Assembly: GCA_031263965.1 (NCBI GenBank)
Contig: JAISES010000113.1
Coordinates: 1-8,601 of the forward strand
Direction of reading: 5' to 3'
Length of the DNA: 8,601 nucleotides
Source of the DNA: Prevotella sp.
GTDB taxonomy: Bacteria > Bacteroidota > Bacteroidia > Bacteroidales > Dysgonomonadaceae
The position numbers and the translations under genes were made by a program. The notes under the pieces are model-generated. The model saw only the letters and a program-made list of their open reading frames with translations. It had not been told where the DNA came from and did not search any database. This document shows, piece after piece, positions 1-6,140 of the stretch (its first letter is position 1; each line of letters starts with the position of its first letter).

Positions 1-14
1 GATGAATGTTAAAA

Positions 15-67
15 GAATTAAGAATTAAGAATTAAGAATTAAGAATTAAGAATCTTGTAACTTGTAA
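15..67. repeat. Heptamer tandem repeats (gaattaa x5, then cttgtaa x2)
   Basis: Five exact head-to-tail copies of gaattaa run from 15 to 49, followed by a partial copy (gaat, 50-53). The array continues in the same 7-bp period with two copies of cttgtaa (54-67). Nothing here reads as a gene. It is a short intergenic microsatellite-like array; copy number could vary by slippage. No downstream gene is visible to the left, so any regulatory effect cannot be judged. Confidence 0.85.
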
Positions 68-97
68 CTGCCCACAGGGCGAAGTAACTTGTAACTG
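57..97. repeat. 14-bp direct repeat gtaacttgtaactg
   Basis: The 14-mer gtaacttgtaactg occurs at 57-70 and again exactly at 84-97, separated by 13 bp. The first copy overlaps the end of the heptamer array. The two copies suggest a duplication within the same repeat-prone stretch. No function can be assigned. Confidence 0.75.
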
Positions 98-143
98 TGT
101 GGAAGTTTGTTACTTTTTAGTTAAAAACAGGGAAACGAAGAGT

Positions 144-381
144 CACCCCCTCCAACCTCCCCCAAAAAGGGCAGGGCTGTTAAGTTCTCTAAGTTTTTGG
201 TTACACTGAGTACCCACTGAGGTACACTGAGGTATATTCTCTCAGTGTTTCTCAGTGTTTCTCAGTGTCTTCTCAGTGTTTCTCAGTGTTTCTCAGTGTA
301 ATAATTCTCTTTGTACTCATCATTTAATTCAAAAAATCAGAACTTAACGGCCCTGCCCTATCGGGGAGGTCGGGTGGGGTG
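144..381. repeat. Nested inverted-repeat module downstream of pta
   Basis: Two imperfect inverted arms lie at 144-188 and 339-381. Read in the same sense, both begin with cacccc, contain cctcccc and gggcaggg, and end with gttaagttct; the complement of the right arm matches the left arm with only a few substitutions and small gaps. Between them lies a second inverted set: acactgag-type octamers at 203-210, 214-221 and 224-231, opposed by six copies of ctcagtgt beginning at 241, 251, 261, 272, 282 and 292 (10-bp period, one 11-bp unit). The whole 238 bp could fold into a long interrupted stem. No coding potential is visible. The right arm begins 10 bp beyond the pta stop codon and contains a small C/G-rich hairpin (cct-c-ccc, loop gata, ggg-c-agg), so it may also terminate pta transcription. 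It could be a MITE-like or REP-like non-coding mobile repeat; there are no clear target-site duplications. Confidence 0.8.
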
Positions 382-391
382 CTGTTCTTAA

Positions 392-1408
392 TTAATTTAC
401 TTGTCCCTTTGCGGCAATTGCCTGATTAGCTGCGATAGCCACCATATTATAAATGTCACTTACCGAGCACCCGCGGGAAAGGTCGTTTACCGGCGCAGCC
501 ATTCCTTGCAATATCGGCCCCACGGCTTCTGCTCCGCCAAGGCGTTGTACCAGTTTGTAGGCTATATTTCCTACCTCCAGCGAAGGGAATACAAGAACGT
601 TTGCTTTTCCTGCAACTTTACTATCTGGAGCCTTTTGTTTTCCTACCGCTGGAACGAGGGCGGCATCGGCTTGCAATTCCCCGTCGATATTTAGTGACGG
701 GTCTATTTTCTGAGCCAATTGCGTAGCTTCTATAACTTTATCTACCATTGGGTGTTTTGCGCTGCCTTTTGTAGAGAAGCTTAGAATAGCTACCTGAGGT
801 TCTTCGCCGACTAAGGCGCGAGCTGTGTGACCGGTTGCTACAGCTATTTCCGCCAATTGTGCAGCTGTCGGATCAGGGGTTACGGCACAGTCTGCAACCA
901 CAAGCAGTCCGTCTTTTCCGTATTGTTTTTGCGAAGTGAACATTAGGAATGCTCCCGAAACCACACTTATGCCCGGAGCTGTTTTAATGATTTGCAGAGC
1001 CGGACGGAGGACATCTCCTGTTGTATTCTGTGCTCCGGCGATTTCGCCGTCCGCATCTCCGTTTTTAATCATAAGGCAACCAATGTACAAGGGGTCTTCC
1101 GCTAATTTTGCAGCCTGTTCGATGGTCATGCCTTTGGCTTTTCTTAAGTCGAAAAGGAGATTGGTATATGCTTCTTTTTTCTCGTAATTCTGAGGATCGA
1201 TGATGGCAGCTTTATCAATGTTGCTAAGGTTTAGTTTTGCAGCGAGATCTTTTACTTCTTTTGGGTTTCCGACAAGGATAATATCTGCTACTTCGTCTTT
1301 GATAAGGCTGTCGGCCGCGGTAATGGTCCTTTCTTCCGTGCCTTCGGGTAAAACAATGCGTTGTTTATTAGCTTTAGCCCTTTCTACAATCTGTTTTATT
1401 AAATCCAT
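392..1408 (-). CDS. pta: Phosphate acetyltransferase (phosphotransacetylase)
   Basis: Interconverts acetyl-CoA plus phosphate with acetyl phosphate plus CoA in the cytoplasm, the first step of the Pta-AckA route to acetate. The 338 residues match the short, single-domain bacterial and archaeal Pta form (about 330-340 residues), without the N-terminal DRTGG/regulatory part of the long enterobacterial enzyme. Visible family features are RIVLPEGTEERT at 17-28, GAQNTTGDVLRPALQ at 125-139, SGAFLMF at 151-157, ADCAVTPDPTAAQLAEIA at 172-189, STKGSAKHP at 212-220, DGELQADAALVP at 242-253, and VNDLSRGCSVSDIYN at 307-321. The last holds Ser311, Arg312 and Asp318, which appear to correspond to the catalytic/CoA-site Ser-Arg and Asp known in Methanosarcina Pta. 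The start is the ATG at 1408; no Shine-Dalgarno is visible, as is usual in Bacteroidetes. No acetate kinase gene is present in the 391 bp downstream or in the upstream gap, so pta looks monocistronic here. Identity is secure. Confidence 0.97.
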   Translation of the reverse strand: MDLIKQIVERAKANKQRIVLPEGTEERTITAADSLIKDEVADIILVGNPKEVKDLAAKLNLSNIDKAAIIDPQNYEKKEAYTNLLFDLRKAKGMTIEQAAKLAEDPLYIGCLMIKNGDADGEIAGAQNTTGDVLRPALQIIKTAPGISVVSGAFLMFTSQKQYGKDGLLVVADCAVTPDPTAAQLAEIAVATGHTARALVGEEPQVAILSFSTKGSAKHPMVDKVIEATQLAQKIDPSLNIDGELQADAALVPAVGKQKAPDSKVAGKANVLVFPSLEVGNIAYKLVQRLGGAEAVGPILQGMAAPVNDLSRGCSVSDIYNMVAIAANQAIAAKGQVN

Positions 1409-1479
1409 GATTATTTGATGTTTTAGTTGTATTTTTTTTATTCAATAAGGGCTAAATTCCCCCTTGTTATTAGATGACA

Positions 1480-1487
1480 CAAATGTA
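1480..1487 (-). promoter_or_regulatory. Candidate -7 element for pta
   Basis: On the minus strand this reads TACATTTG, a perfect match to the Bacteroidetes -7 consensus TAnnTTTG. It sits about 72 bp upstream of the pta ATG. No TTG is found at the ideal 19-21 bp further upstream, so only half of the usual promoter is supported. Confidence 0.4.
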
Positions 1488-1581
1488 GTAAAAATGTAAG
1501 CTAGAGTTTGCATTTCTGGTCAAAAAATAACAGGTAAATGTGAAATATACTCAAAAGGAAAAGGACTGCGAATTTCTCAGA

Positions 1582-1745
1582 CGGAAGTTGAGAGCCATAA
1601 GGGTCTCCAACTCCGGCTTTTGAGTTCCTTACGTAACCGGCTGAATCGCATTCTTCAGGTCACCTCTGATGGCGCGGACATTTGTCCGTGTCTTGAAGAG
1701 CAACCCTCTTTTTGCCGCGCGACACACAGACTACAAGTCTGCGCG
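1582..1745. repeat. Cluster of REP-like palindromes
   Basis: Three hairpin-forming units lie in a row. At 1582-1615 an interrupted stem pairs cggaagttg with caactccg and closes near 1597-1601. At 1675-1688, cggaca and tgtccg form a perfect 6-bp inverted repeat. At 1727-1741, cagact and agtctg form a perfect 6-bp stem with loop aca, extended by an outer gcgc (1717-1720) to gcgc (1741-1744) pairing across an unpaired gacaca. The block is more GC-rich than its surroundings. Short GC-rich palindromes of this kind resemble REP elements spread by RAYT (Y1) transposases, but no transposase is visible here, so the assignment is an inference. The hairpins could also act on transcription of either flanking gene. 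Confidence 0.55.
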
Positions 1746-1842
1746 AGGGGGGGTAACATGTGTGTACCTTTAGGTTTATACGGTTGACAGCCTGAAAAAT
1801 AAAATCTTCCGGTCATTGACTGAGAGTATGCAGCTTTTTGTC

Positions 1843-1850
1843 TATGTTTG
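1843..1850 (+). promoter_or_regulatory. Candidate -7 element for the serpin gene
   Basis: TATGTTTG is a perfect match to the Bacteroidetes -7 consensus TAnnTTTG, ending 35 bp before the serpin ATG, which leaves a plausible short leader. A TTG at 1816-1818 could serve as the -33 element, but its 24-bp spacing is a few bases longer than the usual 19-21. Confidence 0.45.
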
Positions 1851-1885
1851 TCATCTATAAGTTATAACCTAAAGTATCAGAGATT

Positions 1886-3124
1886 ATGAAAACATTTAAA
1901 TTTATCCCTTTATTCTTATTTGTTCTGCTTTCATGCTCATCCGACGACACTCGCGTTGCTGAATTACCGGATGCTGAACCAATAGTCCTGAAAACACAAT
2001 TTGACAATAAGTTGAAGAACAATAATGTGTTCGCCTTTGATCTATTTAAGGCTACTTATAAAAATGAGGATAAAGCTAATATTTTTATTTCTCCACTAAG
2101 TGTTGATATGGCTTTAGGTATGACGTGGAACGGTGCCGCAGGAGATACAAAAACAGAGATGCAGGCCGCACTGCGCAATCAGGGATATACAGCAGGAGAT
2201 ATCAATGAATACGCAAAATCGTTACGTGAAGCATTAATAAATGCAGATCCGTCAACCAAGCTGACTATAGCTAATTCAATCTGGTACAGATCGGGTTTCG
2301 ATGTGGAACAATCTTTCATTGATGTGAATAAGGCAAACTATAATGCCGAAGTAAAAGGCTTGGATTTCTCTTCACCAAATGCAGTCAAAGAAATCAATAA
2401 TTGGTGTGCAAAAAACACGAATAATAAAATCCCTGAAATAATAGAGACTATCTCATCTGATGCAGTAATGTACCTTGTTAATGCTATCTACTTCAAAGGT
2501 ATCTGGAAATACCAGTTTGAAAAAAAGAACACACGGGATTTACCGTTTACAAAAGAAAACGGGACGACCCAGAATATCAAAATGATGAATCAGGTCGGAA
2601 ATCTGGCTTATTCGGCGGATGAAAATGCCCGTTATCTGGAGATGCCTTACGGCAACAAAACTTTCAGTATGGTGATTATACTACCACAGCCTGAAAAAGA
2701 CATGGAAAATGTAATTCGGAACATAAATAACGATTCGTGGAATGACGCAATAAAAAATATGCAGATAAGATCAACCAATCTGCAACTACCGCAATTCAAG
2801 TTAAAATGTGATTATGATATGGAAAAGGCCATCCTGCCCGACATGGGTATGAAACTCGCTTTTAATAGTCGCCTGGCCGATTTTACAGGTATAAATAAAG
2901 GTGGAGGTCTTTCGATTTCAAAAGTGAAACACAAAACTTTCGTGGAAGTAAATGAAGAAGGGACAGAGGCCGCAGCAGTAACATCGGTAGAGATGATTTA
3001 CACATCAGCTGAAAAGCCCCAATCAATGGACTTTTTAGTTAATCAGCCTTTCTTGTTTGCCATCAAAGAAAACAGCACGGGAGTTATCTTGTTTATAGGT
3101 AAAATCGGTGAAATACCGCAATAA
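1886..3124 (+). CDS. Serpin-family protease inhibitor, lipoprotein
   Basis: A serpin (MEROPS I4): a suicide inhibitor that traps serine, sometimes cysteine, proteases after cleavage of its reactive loop. The 412 residues fit a complete serpin core (about 370-380) behind a lipoprotein leader. Residues 1-16 are a type II signal peptide with lipobox LLSC; Cys17 would be lipidated, and the following Ser-Ser-Asp-Asp resembles the acidic lipoprotein export signal of Bacteroidetes, so surface display is likely (inference). Core motifs are FISPLSVDMAL at 67-77, NAIYFKGIW at 199-207, and the C-terminal QPFLFAI (387-393) and GVILFIGKI (399-407). The hinge reads EEGTEAAAV at 357-365: P15 Gly, P14 Thr and Ala at P12-P10 are the pattern of inhibitory serpins. 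Canonical counting puts P1 at Thr373 and P1' at Ser374, but the segment from there to the conserved Pro-Phe is about four residues longer than in alpha-1-antitrypsin, so the true scissile bond could differ. Single-gene unit, convergent with the M3 peptidase. Target protease unknown. Confidence 0.95.
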   Translation: MKTFKFIPLFLFVLLSCSSDDTRVAELPDAEPIVLKTQFDNKLKNNNVFAFDLFKATYKNEDKANIFISPLSVDMALGMTWNGAAGDTKTEMQAALRNQGYTAGDINEYAKSLREALINADPSTKLTIANSIWYRSGFDVEQSFIDVNKANYNAEVKGLDFSSPNAVKEINNWCAKNTNNKIPEIIETISSDAVMYLVNAIYFKGIWKYQFEKKNTRDLPFTKENGTTQNIKMMNQVGNLAYSADENARYLEMPYGNKTFSMVIILPQPEKDMENVIRNINNDSWNDAIKNMQIRSTNLQLPQFKLKCDYDMEKAILPDMGMKLAFNSRLADFTGINKGGGLSISKVKHKTFVEVNEEGTEAAAVTSVEMIYTSAEKPQSMDFLVNQPFLFAIKENSTGVILFIGKIGEIPQ

Positions 3125-3136
3125 ACAGTTTCTAAA

Positions 3137-3175
3137 CGTCATTGCGAGGAGAACTATTTCGTCATCGCAATGACG
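3137..3175. terminator. Palindrome between convergent serpin and peptidase genes
   Basis: The arms cgtcattgcga (3137-3147) and tcgcaatgacg (3165-3175) are perfect 11-bp inverted repeats with a 17-nt loop. It starts 12 bp after the serpin stop and ends 34 bp before the end of the convergent peptidase gene, where a bidirectional terminator is expected. Only four T residues follow on the plus strand, so it is not a textbook intrinsic terminator. The cgtcattgcgag core resembles a dispersed intergenic repeat I recall from many unrelated bacterial genomes; it may be a repeat co-opted as a terminator. Confidence 0.65.
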
Positions 3176-3209
3176 GACTTTTGGGGTAGCCTCTCATTTT
3201 GGCTTGCTA

Positions 3210-5303
3210 TTATTTCTTAATTCCGTTTCTTTTCAACAGAGCATCCACGCAGGGTTCTTGTCCTCTAAACTTAATATATAAGCTCATAGGATCTTCGGTA
3301 TTTCCCCGCTGCAAAACATTTTCACGGAATGACCGTGCTGTTTCTTTATTAAAGATCCCTGTCTCTTTGAACAAAGCAAAAGCATCAGCATCTAGTACCT
3401 CAGCCCATTTATAGCCATAATATCCGGCTGCATAGCCACCCGAAAATATATGGGAAAAAGAAGTTGACATATTCACATCTTGTACTACAGGCAACAAAGC
3501 TGTTTTATCCATAGCCTTACGTTCAAATTCTTTTACATCTCCTGTATAAGGTTGAGTCAGTGAATGCCATGCCATATCCAGATAACCGAAAGACAATTGA
3601 CGGTAACACAAATAGCCCGCATTATAATTGGCAGCATCGACCAGCTTTTGAATCAATCCGGCAGGAATTTTCTCTCCTGTTTTGTAATGCACGGCAAATT
3701 TGTCCAGATATTCTTTTTCTGTCAGCCAGTTTTCCATTATCTGGGACGGTAATTCCACAAAATCGTGCAACACGTTAGTTCCCGACAAAGATTCGTATGT
3801 ACACTTAGTCAGAATGCCATGCAGGGCATGCCCGAACTCATGCAAAAATGTTTCCACTTCATCGAATGTCAGCAAAGCCGGCTCTGTAGCTGTGGGACGG
3901 GTAAAATTCATTACAATAGACACATGAGGGCGCGAGTCTTTTCCCTTTTCTACATACTGCCCTTTATATTCAGTCATCCAAGCCCCTTGCCTTTTGCCTT
4001 CACGCGGATGGAAATCTGTATAAAGAACAGCCAGGAAATTTCCATTTTCGTCCAGCACGTCAAAGGCTTCTACTTCCGGATGATACACCGGTATTTTAAT
4101 GTTTTTGCGGAATGTGATGCCATACAAACCGGTAGCTAGGCCAAATACCCCTTTCTTTACATTTTCCAGTTCAAAATACGGACGCACGACTTCGTCACTG
4201 ACACTATATTTTGCATCTTTAAGTTTTTCCGAATAGTAAGCCCAATCCCAAGGTTGCAAATCAATTGACTTTCCTTCCATTCCCACAGCAAAGCCTTCTA
4301 CCATTTTCACGTCCTCGCGGGCTGCCTGTCCGTATGCATTATACAGATCGTCCAAAAGTCTGTAAACATGCTGTTTGTCTTTTGCCATTTTATTTTTCAG
4401 AATATATGACGCATAGTCCGAATAACCAAGAAGCTTAGCTATTTCCATACGCGTCTTAGCGATTTCTTTTACATTGTCCTGATTGTCAAATTCGCCGCCG
4501 GCCACACATTTTGTACTATATGCCATATAGAGTTTTTCACGAAGGTCGCGACGTGAAGAATATTTCATAAAAGCAATGTAGCAGGGAGCCGACAAGTCGA
4601 ACATATATCCGGATTTCCCTTTCCCTTTTGCTTTAGCTGCAGCAGCATCTTTTACCATTTGAGGCAAACCGGCCAAATCTGCGTCATCCGTAAGGATCAT
4701 CTCAAACTTATTCCCCTCTTTTAGTACATTTTGCCCAAAAGTAAGAGTAAGTTGACTTAGCTTCGATGATAACTCTTTATATTTATCCCTGTCTTGTCCA
4801 ACTAATGTGGCTCCGCTATTTTCGAAATTCCGGTATATTTTTTCTGTCAGCCTGATTTGTTCAGGATTCAGGTCAGACTCGAAGCGCTTATCATATACTG
4901 CTTTTATTTTTTGAAACAAATTTTCGTTCAGAGTTATTTCGTTTGAGTGCTGAGACAACTTCGGTTGAACACGCTGTGCTATCTCCATCATTTCATCACC
5001 ACTCTCAGCGCTCAATAAATTGAAGAAAACCGAACTCACCCTGCTTAGTAATTTTCCAGACTCTTCATACGGTAGAATTGTGTTCTCAAAAGTTGGAACA
5101 GCTTTTATCAATACAATTTTATTGATCTCTGCCTGATGTTCTTTTATTCCCTTATCTATTGCAGGTTCATAATGTCCGTTCTTAATCTTATCGAACGGGG
5201 GTGTATCGTATGGCGTCTTATACGCCTGTAAAAACGGATTTTGTGCTTGAATTAAATTCATCGTTAATGCAAAAAATAAAACAAATAGTATTTTCTTATT
5301 CAT
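3210..5303 (-). CDS. dcp: Exported M3-family zinc metallopeptidase (peptidyl-dipeptidase Dcp type)
   Basis: A zinc-dependent oligopeptidase of MEROPS family M3A; the sequence most resembles peptidyl-dipeptidase Dcp, which removes C-terminal dipeptides from oligopeptides. The 697 residues are full length for the family. Residues 1-20 form a Sec signal peptide (MNKK, hydrophobic FVLFFAL, likely cleavage after IQA before Gln21) without a lipobox, so the mature enzyme is probably periplasmic. The zinc site is HEFGH at 488-492, with Glu489 catalytic and His488/His492 as ligands; Glu517 in FVELPSQ, 29 residues after His488, is the expected third ligand. Near the C-terminus SHIFSGGYAAGYYGYKW (617-633) carries the substrate-binding His and Tyr residues of M3 enzymes, and FRGQEP...ALLKRNGI closes the protein. 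The gene begins 27 bp after the nitroreductase stop and has no promoter-like sequence in that gap, so it is probably the second gene of that operon. Choosing Dcp over oligopeptidase A rests on overall resemblance; the symbol is tentative. Likely role: recycling peptides in the periplasm. Confidence 0.92.
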   Translation of the reverse strand: MNKKILFVLFFALTMNLIQAQNPFLQAYKTPYDTPPFDKIKNGHYEPAIDKGIKEHQAEINKIVLIKAVPTFENTILPYEESGKLLSRVSSVFFNLLSAESGDEMMEIAQRVQPKLSQHSNEITLNENLFQKIKAVYDKRFESDLNPEQIRLTEKIYRNFENSGATLVGQDRDKYKELSSKLSQLTLTFGQNVLKEGNKFEMILTDDADLAGLPQMVKDAAAAKAKGKGKSGYMFDLSAPCYIAFMKYSSRRDLREKLYMAYSTKCVAGGEFDNQDNVKEIAKTRMEIAKLLGYSDYASYILKNKMAKDKQHVYRLLDDLYNAYGQAAREDVKMVEGFAVGMEGKSIDLQPWDWAYYSEKLKDAKYSVSDEVVRPYFELENVKKGVFGLATGLYGITFRKNIKIPVYHPEVEAFDVLDENGNFLAVLYTDFHPREGKRQGAWMTEYKGQYVEKGKDSRPHVSIVMNFTRPTATEPALLTFDEVETFLHEFGHALHGILTKCTYESLSGTNVLHDFVELPSQIMENWLTEKEYLDKFAVHYKTGEKIPAGLIQKLVDAANYNAGYLCYRQLSFGYLDMAWHSLTQPYTGDVKEFERKAMDKTALLPVVQDVNMSTSFSHIFSGGYAAGYYGYKWAEVLDADAFALFKETGIFNKETARSFRENVLQRGNTEDPMSLYIKFRGQEPCVDALLKRNGIKK

Positions 5304-5330
5304 AAAATAAATGGACTATATAATTAGTTC

Positions 5331-5969
5331 TTACCTCCAAACCGTTATATCGCCTACAGAAAACCGGACTGTATCTTTAGCTTTCTCCGCAGCCTTGCCT
5401 ATCGATACAAGCAAAACCGGAATATATCGCTTTTCATCGAGTTCCAAAGCCTTAGTCAATTCTTTTCTCATAAAGCCTCCTATCGGATTCGTCTCATAAC
5501 CATACGCTTTAGCCGAAAGCATCAATTGCATTGCAACGAAACCACAATCGAGCAATATGGAATCCCTGAGCCTCTCATCGGTATAACTATCCCTGTATGA
5601 TGAAATTATTTCCAGCATTTGAGTTTTATAATCTTCTGTCATCAAACTGAAATTTACATTAGCTGACAATATTTTTTCTGCCGCGGAATAACTATCCATA
5701 TCTCCGAAAATAGCAATTACGGCTGCCGACGTTTCCCATTGTAATTGATTGAACATCATATATGGCTTTATCAGCTCTTTGCCCTCCGGAGTGTCGAAAA
5801 CAAAAAAACGCCACGGTTGAAGATTGAAAGAGGAAGGGGCCGTCATTGCATCCTGTAATATATTACTCATTTCCTCTCTGTCGATTTTCACTAAATCATC
5901 ATATCTTCTTATCGATGCACGCATCACTAACAAGTGATTACTTTCATTCACTATATTTTTAATTTGCAT
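5331..5969 (-). CDS. Nitroreductase-family FMN oxidoreductase
   Basis: A flavoprotein of the nitroreductase superfamily, usually an FMN-dependent NAD(P)H oxidoreductase of nitroaromatics, quinones or similar acceptors; the physiological substrate cannot be read from sequence. With the start chosen here the protein has 212 residues. RASIRRY at 17-23 is the N-terminal FMN-phosphate motif, APSSFNLQPWRFFV at 44-57 is the typical flavin-contact segment (Ser, Asn, Gln, Pro, Trp), and GYETNPIGGF at 157-166 is the C-terminal flavin region. The frame stays open upstream to an ATG at 6020, but those 17 residues are unlike the family. A candidate -7 element at 6004-6011 would put the transcript start downstream of that codon, so the ATG at 5969 is preferred. 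First gene of a probable operon with the M3 peptidase and divergent from ruvA. Cytoplasmic, no signal peptide. Family assignment is secure; the symbol is left open. Confidence 0.9.
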   Translation of the reverse strand: MQIKNIVNESNHLLVMRASIRRYDDLVKIDREEMSNILQDAMTAPSSFNLQPWRFFVFDTPEGKELIKPYMMFNQLQWETSAAVIAIFGDMDSYSAAEKILSANVNFSLMTEDYKTQMLEIISSYRDSYTDERLRDSILLDCGFVAMQLMLSAKAYGYETNPIGGFMRKELTKALELDEKRYIPVLLVSIGKAAEKAKDTVRFSVGDITVWR

Positions 5970-6003
5970 AGCTATCTTTTTTAAAAGATCAGTTAGATAT
6001 AGG

Positions 6004-6011
6004 CAAAGGTA
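6004..6011 (-). promoter_or_regulatory. Candidate -7 element for the nitroreductase-peptidase operon
   Basis: On the minus strand this reads TACCTTTG, matching the Bacteroidetes -7 consensus TAnnTTTG, about 34 bp upstream of the chosen nitroreductase ATG. No good TTG -33 element is visible at standard spacing. It supports the shorter nitroreductase start, because transcription would begin near 5998. Confidence 0.45.
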
Positions 6012-6031
6012 TAAAAACAAATCAATTGTTA

Positions 6032-6039
6032 TATCTTTG
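6032..6039 (+). promoter_or_regulatory. Candidate -7 element for ruvA-sprA
   Basis: TATCTTTG on the plus strand matches TAnnTTTG and lies about 100 bp before the ruvA ATG, giving a leader of roughly 95 nt. It is 20 bp from the oppositely oriented candidate at 6004-6011, so the two divergent promoters would overlap. No TTG is found at ideal -33 spacing. Confidence 0.4.
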
Positions 6040-6140
6040 TTGATTAATAAAGGAGTATAGTATATAGAAAGTTCACAAACCGGATATACTTTTTTTTATA
6101 TTTATTCGTTATAAATTAACTAGAAATTACATTTCAGGCT

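Larger units (their letters stand above)
1409..1885. other. Non-coding gap between divergent pta and serpin genes
   Basis: This 477-bp stretch carries no convincing gene on either strand. The flanks are AT-rich and hold candidate promoter elements for pta and the serpin. The middle (about 1565-1755) is clearly richer in G+C and full of small palindromes, listed separately. One frame stays open through part of the GC-rich block, but it has no credible start and gives a low-complexity, family-less translation. Confidence 0.7.

Noticed and set aside
203..299. CRISPR array
   Set aside because: The repeated units are only 8-10 bp, have no spacers, and change orientation; no cas gene is present.
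401..1418. Several plus-strand open frames of 72-97 codons opposite pta
   Set aside because: They lie antisense to a secure pta gene, have no family resemblance and biased, Cys/Ser/Arg-rich translations typical of antisense shadows.
1561..1754. Possible small coding sequence or transposase remnant in the GC-rich block
   Set aside because: One plus frame is open for some 60 codons, but it has no credible start codon, no motif, and is built over hairpin sequences; palindromic repeat DNA explains it better.
3199..4139. Plus-strand open frames opposite the 3' part of the M3 peptidase gene
   Set aside because: All are antisense to conserved catalytic-domain codons and carry no recognisable motifs.
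1886..5303. Serpin and neighbouring peptidase as an inhibitor-enzyme pair
   Set aside because: Serpins trap serine and some cysteine proteases; the neighbour is an HExxH zinc metallopeptidase, and the genes are convergent with separate promoters, so a direct pairing is unlikely.
5311..5499. 62-codon plus-strand frame opposite the nitroreductase 3' end
   Set aside because: Antisense to the conserved C-terminal flavin region; no start context or family features.
5980..6000. Short AT palindrome (atctttt-tt-aaaagat) before the nitroreductase start
   Set aside because: It is an A/T-only-type stem in an AT-rich leader and could easily arise by chance; no further evidence for an operator.
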